DNA of 64,000 bases from CAVQBJ01 sp963819075 (GTDB lineage: Bacteria > Actinomycetota > Thermoleophilia > Solirubrobacterales > Solirubrobacteraceae). Position 1 is the stretch's first letter, and each line of letters begins with the position of its first letter. Below the pieces are notes generated by a model that was given only the letters and a program-made list of their open reading frames with translations, searched no databases and was not told the DNA's origin. The stretch lies in assembly GCA_963819075.1 (NCBI GenBank), contig CAWFUP010000002.1, forward strand, positions 744,001-808,000. Reading direction: 5' to 3'. Made by a program: the position numbers and the translations under genes. Positions 25,155 through 33,300 of this stretch are shown piece by piece.

Positions 25155-25699
25155 TCAATTGCGGGCGATCTGATGGAGGATGACCGGGTCATCGATCTCG
25201 TCGTCGCGCGCCAGCAGAAACGCTTTGGAGAGGATGAGCGCTCGGGCGCGGTCGCCTTCGAAGGGATCTCTGGGACATCAGCTCGGGGGTCGGCAACGAT
25301 GCACGGGTACTCGTCGTTGGGCTCCATGAGGATATTGGCGGAGCCCAGATGGATCTTGTAGGTGCGACGGTGACCCCTGACGCGGAGGAATCGATCGTCG
25401 ACCTCGGTGACCTCGGCGATCGAGAGCTTGGGTAGTAGACGCTCGAGAATGTCGCGGCGCACCTTGCCTTGCTCCCCGGCGTCGCCGAAGGCGTAGTCCC
25501 GCCAGTACCGTCGGAACTCCCGGTCGTTGACCTCGAATGTGTGCTCAAGCCGGGTAAGCGACACTCGATCTGGGACGATGCGGCGGATGTCGCGCCGCTG
25601 AGGGCGAGACCGGACAGCGGTTGACGCAGTCTCCTTGATGAGCGTCACCCCGCGGGAGACTCCGAGCCGACCTAACTCGGCATGCCCGTGGAGCGGCAT
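25155..25699 (-). pseudogene. Remnant of a DUF4132/DUF7737-type protein (C-terminal fragment, frameshifted)
   Basis: Read from 25699, the segment FEVNDREFRRYWRDYAFGD, then LERLLPKLSIAEVTEVDDRF and YKIHLGSANILMEPNDEYP, match the conserved C-terminus of very large DUF4132-family proteins as I recall them. Around 25265 the frame breaks: the next conserved piece FEGDRARALILSKAFLLA, then DDPVILHQIARN and a stop at 25157, is in another frame, consistent with one missing base after ATCCC. The thousand-plus residues expected upstream are absent. It is therefore a doubly damaged remnant. It diverges from the DCD-like gene at 25737 and suggests an earlier cargo gene lost from the element. Confidence 0.7.
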
Positions 25700-25736
25700 C
25701 TAGCGGCCGCTCTCGGTAGCGTCCTATCTCGCGGCC

Positions 25737-26540
25737 ATGTTTCTGCGCGACGAAGAGCTCCATCAGCTGCTCGACCCGCCGTCGACGATCATCGTCGGGC
25801 TGGACCCGAATCGGGTGACCGATTCGAAGGAAGATCCCGTTCAGCCGGCGTCGGTAGACCTAACGATCGGCGGTGTCTTCGTCCCGGGCACACCCGAGGG
25901 CAAGCGGGGCTCTGCTGGGCACCCCAAGCAATTCCTCTCACTTGACCCGGGCGAGACGGCGGTCGTCGAGACGGCACAGACGTGCAACCTGCCGGCTGAT
26001 ATCGGCGCCATCGGTTTCCCGCCGGCCGCGGTCTCAGCTAACGGGCTGCTCACGACCAATCCAGGTCACATCGATCCCGGGTATCACGGCACGCTCAGCT
26101 TCACGGTTATCAACATGGGTAGCGAGCCCTACGAATTGCGAAGCGGCGAAGACATTGTGACGCTGCTGATCTTTCGTCTATCCGGCGATGCGCGGTCGCC
26201 GTATAACGCCCGGCGACCCGGCTTGCAAGGCGCGGTCACCGACGGACGCCTCGATCGCCTTTCGCACGACTTTCTCGACGTCAGCGCACGAGCGAGGCGA
26301 GCGGCGGAGGCGTCCGAGCGCAAGACGCGCGCCTTGGGCCTAGGAGTGCCGATTGTCGTGGCGCTCGTTGCTTTGGCCGGGGTCTATTACCAGGCCTCGC
26401 AGGCTCACGAGGACCAGATCAAGAAGCTGCAACAGGATGTGAGCAACCTCCAGGTCACGCTCGACGTGGAGAACCGCTTCGCTAGCCTCGAGAGGCTCGC
26501 CTTGGAGAAGCGCATCGCTAGGCGCGAGAGGAGGCGGTGA
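25737..26540 (+). CDS. Membrane-anchored DCD/dUTPase-fold protein without catalytic residues
   Basis: 267 aa. Residues 1-150 follow the dCTP-deaminase/dUTPase fold: DPVQPASVDLTIGGVFVPG, LDPGETAVVETAQTCNLP, PGHIDPGYHGTLSFTVINMG and YELRSGEDIVTLLIF. In dCTP deaminase a GRSS motif and a Glu in the strand after DPG.G are catalytic (family knowledge). Here the first region reads GFPPAAVS and the strand reads LSFTVIN, with Thr at the Glu position; the Gly-rich dUTPase tail is also missing. Residues 200-220 form one membrane helix, followed by a coiled coil (KKLQQDVSNLQVTLDVENR). It may bind a deoxypyrimidine nucleotide as a sensor at the membrane (inference). The stop overlaps thyX as GTGA, so they are one operon. 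Confidence 0.78.
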   Translation: MFLRDEELHQLLDPPSTIIVGLDPNRVTDSKEDPVQPASVDLTIGGVFVPGTPEGKRGSAGHPKQFLSLDPGETAVVETAQTCNLPADIGAIGFPPAAVSANGLLTTNPGHIDPGYHGTLSFTVINMGSEPYELRSGEDIVTLLIFRLSGDARSPYNARRPGLQGAVTDGRLDRLSHDFLDVSARARRAAEASERKTRALGLGVPIVVALVALAGVYYQASQAHEDQIKKLQQDVSNLQVTLDVENRFASLERLALEKRIARRERRR

Positions 26541-27304
26541 CGCGCACGCCGGGCCCCCGACTTTACGTTGTTGCGCGCCCCGTGCTGAGTCTCGAGGCCG
26601 TCGCCGATTTTCTCCGTGACGAGAGCGTGACGTGGCGGCGAACACCGGGTGCGACTGCGTCTGAGGAGATCGTGGAGGTCGCCGGACGAGTCTGTTACAT
26701 GTCCTTCGGTGAGCATCAATCCCCGCGCACAAACGCTGAGTACGTAGCCCGGCTGGTCGAGCAGGGACATCACAGCGTTCTGGAGCACGTGTCCTGGACC
26801 TTCTTGCTCACCGGCGTCACACGGGCCTTCACTCATCAGCTCGTCCGCCATCGGATTGGATTCTCGTACAGCCAGCTCTCTCAGCAGTACCACGACGAGC
26901 GTGACGCGGGCGCCCTGATGCCCGAAGCCATCCGCGCGCGGCCTCACCTTGCCGCGATCTGGCGGGACGCCGTATACGGAGCCCAGCAGGCGTACGCAGA
27001 TCTCCTCGACGCACTTGCGCGCGAGGACGTAGCGCTTTCGGACCGCGAGTCGCTTCGCTTGGTGCGCAGCGCCGCGCGCACAGTCCTGCCTGCGGCAACC
27101 GAGACGAAGGTCGCGTTCACCGCGAACGCTCGCGCTTTACGCCATTTCCTTGTAGAGCGTGGAGCGCTGTCGGGCGACGAAGAAATGCGGCAAGTCAGCG
27201 TGCTGCTCTTTGAGGCCGTGCGCGAGGATGCCCCTAGCCTATTCGCGGACTTCAAGACTGCCGACGGCCCCGCCGGCGTCGAGATCGTCGGGTCCGCGCG
27301 GTGA
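26537..27304 (+). CDS. thyX: Flavin-dependent thymidylate synthase ThyX (variant)
   Basis: 255 aa, GTG start overlapping the previous stop. It has GHHSVLEHVSWTFLLTGVTR before the signature QLVRHRIGFSYSQLSQQY near residue 104, and LPAATETKVAFTANARALRH in the C-terminal half. ThyX makes dTMP from dUMP with methylene-tetrahydrofolate, NADPH and FAD. The usual motif is RHRx7S with S-x-R-Y after it. Here one extra residue precedes FSYSQ and the final Arg is Gln (SQQY), so activity or substrate may differ (inference). Within the operon, a dTMP synthase next to a dCTP/dCMP deaminase suggests handling of the dUMP produced. A housekeeping copy probably exists elsewhere in the genome. Confidence 0.88.
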   Translation: MTRTPGPRLYVVARPVLSLEAVADFLRDESVTWRRTPGATASEEIVEVAGRVCYMSFGEHQSPRTNAEYVARLVEQGHHSVLEHVSWTFLLTGVTRAFTHQLVRHRIGFSYSQLSQQYHDERDAGALMPEAIRARPHLAAIWRDAVYGAQQAYADLLDALAREDVALSDRESLRLVRSAARTVLPAATETKVAFTANARALRHFLVERGALSGDEEMRQVSVLLFEAVREDAPSLFADFKTADGPAGVEIVGSAR

Positions 27305-27852
27305 CGACGGGGCGCCTCGTCATCGTCACGGGTCCATCTCACGCTGGGAAGACTTCGACCATCGAACGGGTCAGGCGCTCCTTGGCACACCGCAACGCTG
27401 TGATCGCGATCGACGACATCATCGCGAGCCTCGACCTCGGCGAGGCCGACCTATGGGAAGATGGCTTACCCGCGGCCTACGATGTGGCCGTCGCGGGCGC
27501 GACCGCGCTCCTCCGACGCGACTTCGTCGTGTTTGTTGAGAGCACATTCACCTTTGTGCCGTCCGACGATAGGCCGCCGGTCACTCATCCCGAGCAGCTA
27601 CGCCGTTTGGTCAACGCTGCTGAGGCGGTTACCGCATCGTGGATCGTGGTGCGGCTGACCACCGAGGCTGACGAGCTCGCCCGCCGGCGCGAGGCCACCG
27701 GTCGCATCGACCCAGCGGTCGTCCGGTGGACGTCGACGCTACATGGCGACTGGGTACTTGGAGCTGGGTCCCACGAGCTCGATACGAGCACGGTGTCGCA
27801 CGAGGAGGCCGCTGCGCTGCTCGATGCGCTCTTGCGCGCAGAGGAGTACTGA
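27301..27852 (+). CDS. P-loop kinase-like protein of the nucleotide operon
   Basis: 183 aa, GTG start overlapping the thyX stop (GTGA). It starts RLVIVTGPSHAGKTSTIERV, a Walker A motif (GxxxxGKT) at residues 11-18. A second acidic strand FVVFVESTFTFV near residue 80 is in the Walker B/substrate position, and a lid-like RRREATGRIDP segment lies near 140. Size and layout fit the AAA_33 / chloramphenicol-phosphotransferase-like / nucleotide kinase group. Context suggests a (deoxy)nucleoside or nucleotide substrate, but this is not shown. 117 bp of structured sequence separate it from the deaminase gene. Confidence 0.75.
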   Translation: MTTGRLVIVTGPSHAGKTSTIERVRRSLAHRNAVIAIDDIIASLDLGEADLWEDGLPAAYDVAVAGATALLRRDFVVFVESTFTFVPSDDRPPVTHPEQLRRLVNAAEAVTASWIVVRLTTEADELARRREATGRIDPAVVRWTSTLHGDWVLGAGSHELDTSTVSHEEAAALLDALLRAEEY

Positions 27853-27893
27853 GCTCAGACATCCGCTAGCGACGGTTTTCCGGAAGGAGCGCG

Positions 27894-27964
27894 TTCGCGA
27901 CCGCCGCGAAGGCGACGCCATGCGTAGAACAACGGTTCCGTCCTGACCGGGACGGAACATTGTT
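27894..27964 (+). promoter_or_regulatory. Two consecutive stem-loops upstream of the deaminase gene
   Basis: First hairpin: TTCGCG/CGCGAA around ACCGC (27894-27910). Second: AACAACGGTTCCGTCC (27928-27943) with GGACGGAACATTGTT (27950-27964), 14 pairs with one bulge and a 6-base loop, ending four bases before ATG 27969. It could be an operator, a terminator for the upstream genes, or a structured RNA. In Vibrio AvcID systems an RNA (AvcI) encoded just upstream inhibits the deaminase. Confidence 0.6.
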
Positions 27965-27968
27965 GCTT

Positions 27969-29570
27969 ATGGCCGCCGCTACCACGTACAGCCCTATCGA
28001 GGGGGAGGAGCTCGTCATCGGGCTGGTCTACGGCGCCGGCACAGAGGTCCAGCCCGTCGAGCGGTTGCTCGCCGAGCGTCTCCAGCCTTATGGCTACGAG
28101 CTGCGCGCCGTCCATCTCAGCGACTACTTCTCGACCATCCTCACCGGCAAACCATTCAATCGCGAGACACCCGACGCCACGCGGCAACTCCAGGGGATGG
28201 GTGATGATCTGCGCAGGCACACCCGTACAAATGACGTCCTCGCCACGCTCGCCGCCTACCTCATCGGAGCGATCCGGGCGCGCGACAGCCCGCCGTCGAG
28301 AACCGCATGGCTGGTGCAGTCCTTCAAGCGCCCGGAGGAAATTCGGACGATGCGGTCGATCTACGGCCCTCGATTTATTCTGCTTGGGGTCCACGTGCCC
28401 GAGGTCGTACGGCAGCGTACCGGCGCGCGACGCTGGCAGCGCTGGGCCGCTGTGACGTCGCGCCGCTACGAAGAGGAGGCCACGACCGACATCCGCCGCG
28501 ACGAGCACGATCCGGCGGTGACCTACGGGCAGGAACTGCGTCGCGCTTTTGCTGAGTCGGACTTCTTTATCGACGCGCGAACCGACGGACGGCTAAAGGA
28601 CACGCTTCCGCGCGTCATTCGCTTGGTCTTCGCCGAGCCGTTTGAGCCGCCGCTGCGCGACGAGCAGGCTATGTATCACGCGTTTACCGCCGGCCTGCGT
28701 AGCGCCGAGATGGGGCGTCAGGTCGGCGCGGCAATTGTGTCGCCGGATGGCGACGTGATCGCCGTCGGGACTAACGAGGTGCCGGCGGGCACCGGCGGCC
28801 TCTACTGGTCGCCGGACCAACCTGACGGCCGCGACTTCGCTCAGCAGCCGCCGCTCGACTCGAACACCGTGTGGCAGCGTCGAATCTCGCGGGAGCTCGT
28901 GGTAGCAATGGCCAAGAGTGGATGGCTGAACAAGAGGCGGGTTTCTAAGCTTCCCGACGGGGAGTTCGACATCGATGAGGAGCGGCTCGACACGTTCCTC
29001 ACCGACGTCGCCGGCACGCGCTTTGCGGACATCACCGAGTTCGGCCGCGCCGTGCACGCGGAGATGGACGCGCTTACCACCGCAGCGCGCCGCGGCCGGT
29101 CCATCGATGGCTGCACGGCCGTCGTGACTACGACACCATGCCACGGCTGTGCTCGGCATCTCATCGCGAGCGGCATCCGGCGAGTGGTCTTCATTCACCC
29201 TTACGAGAAGAGCCTCGCTCGCGACCTGCACGAGGATGCGCTACTGCTGGAGCCCGAGACCCCCGGACCGGTCGAGGACAAGGTCGTCTTCGAGCAGTAC
29301 ATCGGCGTCGCACCCCGCTGCTATCCGCAGTACTTCGACTTCGGTCAAGCCAAGCGCCGAGATCATCGCGGCCACGCTGCCACCCCACCCGAGCGCTCTA
29401 CAGCACTTGCCCGGGTCCTTCAAAGTGCCGGCACGTTCGCGTTCGGTGGGCCGACAGTCCCGCACACCACCATCAGCCAGCTCGAAAAGTCGGCCGCGCA
29501 ACGGTTCCAGCGTCTTGCCAGAGCCGGCGGTCTAAAGGTGCCAAAACCCGCAACACGAAGGGACAACTGA
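27969..29570 (+). CDS. avcD: AvcD-type anti-phage dCTP/dCMP deaminase
   Basis: 533 aa from ATG 27969 (TTG 27960 adds three residues). The N-terminal 180 residues are a P-loop-derived domain beginning EELVIGLVYGAGTEVQPVER, the degenerate loop seen in this family. The C-terminal half is a cytidine-deaminase domain: RQVGAAIVSPDGDVIAVGTNE, zinc motif VHAEMDAL near residue 361, and TTTPCHGCARHL near 391 (His, Cys, Cys ligands and catalytic Glu). AvcD/dCTP deaminases convert dCTP or dCMP to dUTP/dUMP on phage infection and starve replication (published family behaviour). The operon partners ThyX, kinase and DCD-like protein are not part of the Vibrio or E. coli systems I know. Gene symbol by similarity only. 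Confidence 0.87.
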   Translation: MAAATTYSPIEGEELVIGLVYGAGTEVQPVERLLAERLQPYGYELRAVHLSDYFSTILTGKPFNRETPDATRQLQGMGDDLRRHTRTNDVLATLAAYLIGAIRARDSPPSRTAWLVQSFKRPEEIRTMRSIYGPRFILLGVHVPEVVRQRTGARRWQRWAAVTSRRYEEEATTDIRRDEHDPAVTYGQELRRAFAESDFFIDARTDGRLKDTLPRVIRLVFAEPFEPPLRDEQAMYHAFTAGLRSAEMGRQVGAAIVSPDGDVIAVGTNEVPAGTGGLYWSPDQPDGRDFAQQPPLDSNTVWQRRISRELVVAMAKSGWLNKRRVSKLPDGEFDIDEERLDTFLTDVAGTRFADITEFGRAVHAEMDALTTAARRGRSIDGCTAVVTTTPCHGCARHLIASGIRRVVFIHPYEKSLARDLHEDALLLEPETPGPVEDKVVFEQYIGVAPRCYPQYFDFGQAKRRDHRGHAATPPERSTALARVLQSAGTFAFGGPTVPHTTISQLEKSAAQRFQRLARAGGLKVPKPATRRDN

Positions 29571-29572
29571 GC

Positions 29573-29761
29573 ATGACCACAGATATCGACATCGCGACGG
29601 ATCAAGACCTGAAGTGGCTGAACAACGGCTTTGACCAGGAGGCTATGGCGCGGCTCGACGCGGCCTACTTCGAGAATGCGAAGCACGCTTCCCCCACACC
29701 GCCGCACTGGCGTTTCCCTGACGACGTGGCCACTGATCGTGGGGAGGAAAGTTGCGCGTAG
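29573..29761 (+). CDS. Small acidic protein downstream of avcD
   Basis: 62 aa, starting two bases after the deaminase stop. The sequence MTTDIDIATDQDLKWLNNGF opens an acidic, helical-looking protein with a Trp-Leu-Asn-Asn motif and a short Pro-rich HASPTPPHWRFPDD part. No family recognised. The tight spacing suggests translational coupling and a role with AvcD, for example inhibitor, adaptor or phage-trigger sensor (inference). No separate promoter is apparent. It could be over-annotated, but the frame is clean and starts at a good position. Confidence 0.55.
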   Translation: MTTDIDIATDQDLKWLNNGFDQEAMARLDAAYFENAKHASPTPPHWRFPDDVATDRGEESCA

Positions 29762-29900
29762 TCGGCGACTGGTGCCCACCTGGCGTGCGTTGAGGGTTTG
29801 CCTCGCATCCAGGGAACCGCGCTCGGGCACTTGCGGCCAACCGTCTCATCGAGGCCAATGCGCGGCTTGGCTTCGGTAGCCTCGCGACGTCGACCCTGGT

Positions 29901-30335
29901 TCAGGGAGAGGATGGCAATCGCTCAGCGGCGAGCGCCAGCTCGGCGGTAGCCGAGTAGACGTCGCCTGAAAGCTCATTGAGAAACACGTAGTGCGCACCA
30001 TCAGCAAGGCGGCTGCACGCTGGAAGCGCCGGCCCTCCGAGCCTGGCGAGCGTCGCTAGGCCCGAACGCAAGCGCATTCGCACCGCCGGAATGCGCGTCG
30101 GCTGCCCGAAAGCGGCAACCCGTCCATCCGTGCGCCTGGGCCGTTCCTGCTCAACGACCTGACCGATCTCGTTGACAAGGTCGGATATCCGGTCGAGCTG
30201 GTCGACCCACAATCGCGCATGCTCTACGGCATCTCGCCGCATGCGCTTGATGTCGTCTTGGTGGGGCCTCTCCGACTTCGAGCCGTGCCGGACGAAGATG
30301 TCGCCTCTTCGGAATGCGGCACACAGTTGCACCAA
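29901..30335 (-). CDS. Hypothetical protein, possible AlbA_2/Schlafen-type C-terminal fragment
   Basis: 144 aa from GTG 30335. Near the N-terminus it reads RRGDIFVRHGSKSERPHQDD, similar to the RxGs segment that ends AlbA_2 (Schlafen-like, ATP-binding/DNA-binding) domains. The rest is helical with ARLWVDQLDRISDLVNEIGQ. The domain part that should precede the RHGS motif is missing; a TAG stop lies upstream in frame at about 30354. It is therefore probably a truncated remnant or an N-terminally eroded gene, sitting divergent from the relaxase gene. Function unknown. Confidence 0.5.
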   Translation of the reverse strand: MVQLCAAFRRGDIFVRHGSKSERPHQDDIKRMRRDAVEHARLWVDQLDRISDLVNEIGQVVEQERPRRTDGRVAAFGQPTRIPAVRMRLRSGLATLARLGGPALPACSRLADGAHYVFLNELSGDVYSATAELALAAERLPSSP

Positions 30336-30366
30336 AGGCTGCTCATTTTGCTAATTTGTCGGTCCG

Positions 30367-33300
30367 GTGCTCTCAATCGGCAAGATCGCGCTCGGTCAGC
30401 AGCGCTACTACGAGGTTCAGGTCGCCCACGGCGCCGATGATTACTACTCGGGGCGCGGTGAGGCGCCGGGCGAGTGGGTCGGCGCCGGCGCCGGGCCGTT
30501 GGGCCTTGAGGGGCAGGTCAGCGGCGAGCAGTTCAGCGCGCTGATCGCCGGAAGGAATCCGCGCCACCCGGCGGAGCGCCTGCGTTCTTCTGCGCGCAAT
30601 CCCGAGATCGCGGCGCTCGATCTCACGTTCTCGGCTCCCAAGTCGGTCAGCGTGCTCGCCGCGGTTGGCCCGGACGAGGTGACGCGCGAGCTCGTGCTGG
30701 CGCACGAGGAGGCTCTACGCGGCGCGCTGTCCTACCTCGAGGATCGGGCGGTGCTGGTCCGTCGCGGCCACCGTGGTGAGCGGGTCGCCGCTGGTGAGGG
30801 TTTGATCGCCGCGGCCTACCGCCATCGGATGAGCCGAGCACTGGATCCGCAACTGCATACCCACGTGGTCGCGGCGAATCTCACCCGCGGTCCGGATGGG
30901 CGCTTCACGGCGCTGCACGGCGCGCCGTTGTATCGGGCGGCGAAGACGGCCGGCTATCTCTACCAGGCCCACCTGCGTGCCGGCGTGGGCGACCGGCTCG
31001 GGCTGGAGTGGGGTGAGGTGCGCAGCGGTGCGGCCGAGCTCGTCGGCGTCCCGGAGGCCGTGCTCAGCGAGTTCTCGAAGCGGCGGCACGAGATGCTGCG
31101 CGCGGCCGCCCGCGGCGGGATCGGGCTGGACACGAAGGCTGCGGCGGAGAAGGCTGCCGTCGCGACCCGCGAGTGCAAGCAGTACGGGGTTGATACCCAT
31201 ACCTGGCGTGAGGAAGTCCAAGCCCGCGCGGGCGAGCTCGGTCTGGGCCGCGAGCATGTCGCTCGGATGCTGGCGGCCGGGCGGGAGCGGCTCGCGAGCG
31301 GCTCACCCGCCCACGACGTGACCGATGAGCGGGGGCTCGGCGATCGGCTGGCCGGCCCGATGGGTCTCACCGAGCGCGCGAACGCGTTTGACGAGCGTGC
31401 GGTGCTGCAGGAGTTCGCGGCCGCCGCCGGCCAGGGCGCGTCCGTGGAGGCGGTGCGCGGCCAGGCGCGGCGGTTTGCCGGTCGCGCCGACGTGTTGGCG
31501 ACGACGCGCGGGGAGCTGACGACAGTCGACTTGGTGGACTGCGAGCGGCGCCTGATCGCCGCGTCGCTTGGCCGGGCCGGCGAGCGCGTCGGACTGGTCG
31601 ATGGAGAGGCCGTCGACCGCACGATCGCGCAGGCTGCACGGCCCCTCACCGCGCAGCAGGGCGTGGTCGTCCGTGCAGTGGCGACGAGCGGTCGCGGGGT
31701 CGACGTTGTCGAGGCGCTCGCAGGAACCGGGAAGACCTACACCGCTGGCGTGCTCCGGGCGGTGTACGAGGACGCCGGCTACGCCGTCCTCGGCGTCGCG
31801 CCGACGGGACGCGGCGCGCGCGAGCTGACCGAGCGTGCGGGCATCCCGGCGCGCACGGTGGATCGGCTGCTGATCGATCTGGACCAGCTTGGCGACGAGC
31901 TCCCACGACGCGCAGTCATCGTGCTCGACGAGGCTGGCATGGCGCCGACGCGGACCACCGCACGGCTGCTCGAGGCGGCCGAGCATGCAGGCGCGAAGGT
32001 CATCGCGATCGGTGATCCCGGCCAGCTGGCCTCGGTCGCGGCGGGCGGGTGGCTGCGCACGGTCGGCCGCGAGCTCGGCTCGCTGGAGCTCACCGAGGTG
32101 ATGCGCCAGCGCGACCCGGCCGAGCGGCGCGCGCTTGCAGCGCTGCATGAGCGCATCCCGGGTCGCTACCTCGAATGGGCGCAGCGCGAGGGACGGATCG
32201 AGACGTTTGACGACGCCGCCGGCGCGCACGGCCGTGCCCTCCAACATTGGGCGACTGCCGTCGACGAGGCGGGGGTCGACCGGGTGGTGATGATCGCGCG
32301 CGACAACGACACACGCGCCGCGCTGAACGCCTCGGCGCGCGAGCTGCGCCGGGACCGGCGTGCCCTGGGCGAGCAGCGCACCTACGGCGCTCGCGAGCTT
32401 GCTGTGGGCGACCGTGTGATCTGTCGGCGCAACGATGGCGCCCTGGACGTCGACAACGGCACTCGCGGCACGGTCCGCCACCTCGATCGTGATCGTGTGG
32501 TGCTCGAGACAGACAGCCGGCTCGTGCGCGAGCTGCCCGCCAGCTACGTCTCCGAGCACGTCGAGCACGCGTACGCGCTCACTGGCCACGGGATGCAGGG
32601 CGGCACCGTGGAGACCGCAATCGTCGTCGCCGCCCCGCGCGATCTGAGCGCCGGCTGGAGCTACACGGCCCTCTCGCGCGCCCGCGACAGCACGCGGCTG
32701 GTGATCCACGACGACCGACCCGCCCACGAGCGCACTGACGTCGCACCACAGCAACGACCCAGGATCACCGACCACGACAAGCTGCTCGCCACGGTGCAGC
32801 AGCGCATGATCGAGCGCGACGACGAGGATCTGGCGATAGAGCAGCTCCCACCCGCCGGAGCGGCCGACGACCACCGGCTCGCCCGCGCGCGCGATCATGC
32901 CGGCGAACCAGCGCAGGAACACGCCGCGTTTGGCGCGGAGGCGTCCAGTGAGACGAGCGGCGCAGCCCGCCTACCGGAGCTCGACGAGCGCCTGGCGCGG
33001 CTCGCCGAGCAGCGGGCCGCGCTGCCCGCTGCCCACCTGCGCCAGCTCGACGATCTCCATGCGCGCTCGGTTGCGCTTGCCGCCAAGCGCGCCGACCTGC
33101 TCACGCGGCTGGAGAGTGTGCCCGAGCCGACGCGAAGCCTGCTCGGGCGAGCACGTGACCCGCACGTAATCGACCGCGTTCGACTGGCCTCCGCGATCAC
33201 CGGCACCGATCTCGAGATCGGTGCCACGCGCGATGCGTTGTCCGAGCTTCACGCGCGGTTGGGTGACCCCGAGCAGATCCGCGGCGAGCTGGACGGCCTC

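Noticed and set aside
24895..25173. 92-codon frame over the hairpin-rich region
   Set aside because: Runs through inverted repeats and into the DUF4132 remnant; composition not protein-like.
25737..26540. Annotation as active dCTP deaminase or dUTPase
   Set aside because: Key catalytic positions are replaced and the dUTPase C-terminal motif is missing; kept as fold-level assignment only.
31303..32922. 539-codon open frame antisense to the relaxase
   Set aside because: Shadow frame; no motifs, and the relaxase helicase motifs lie opposite.
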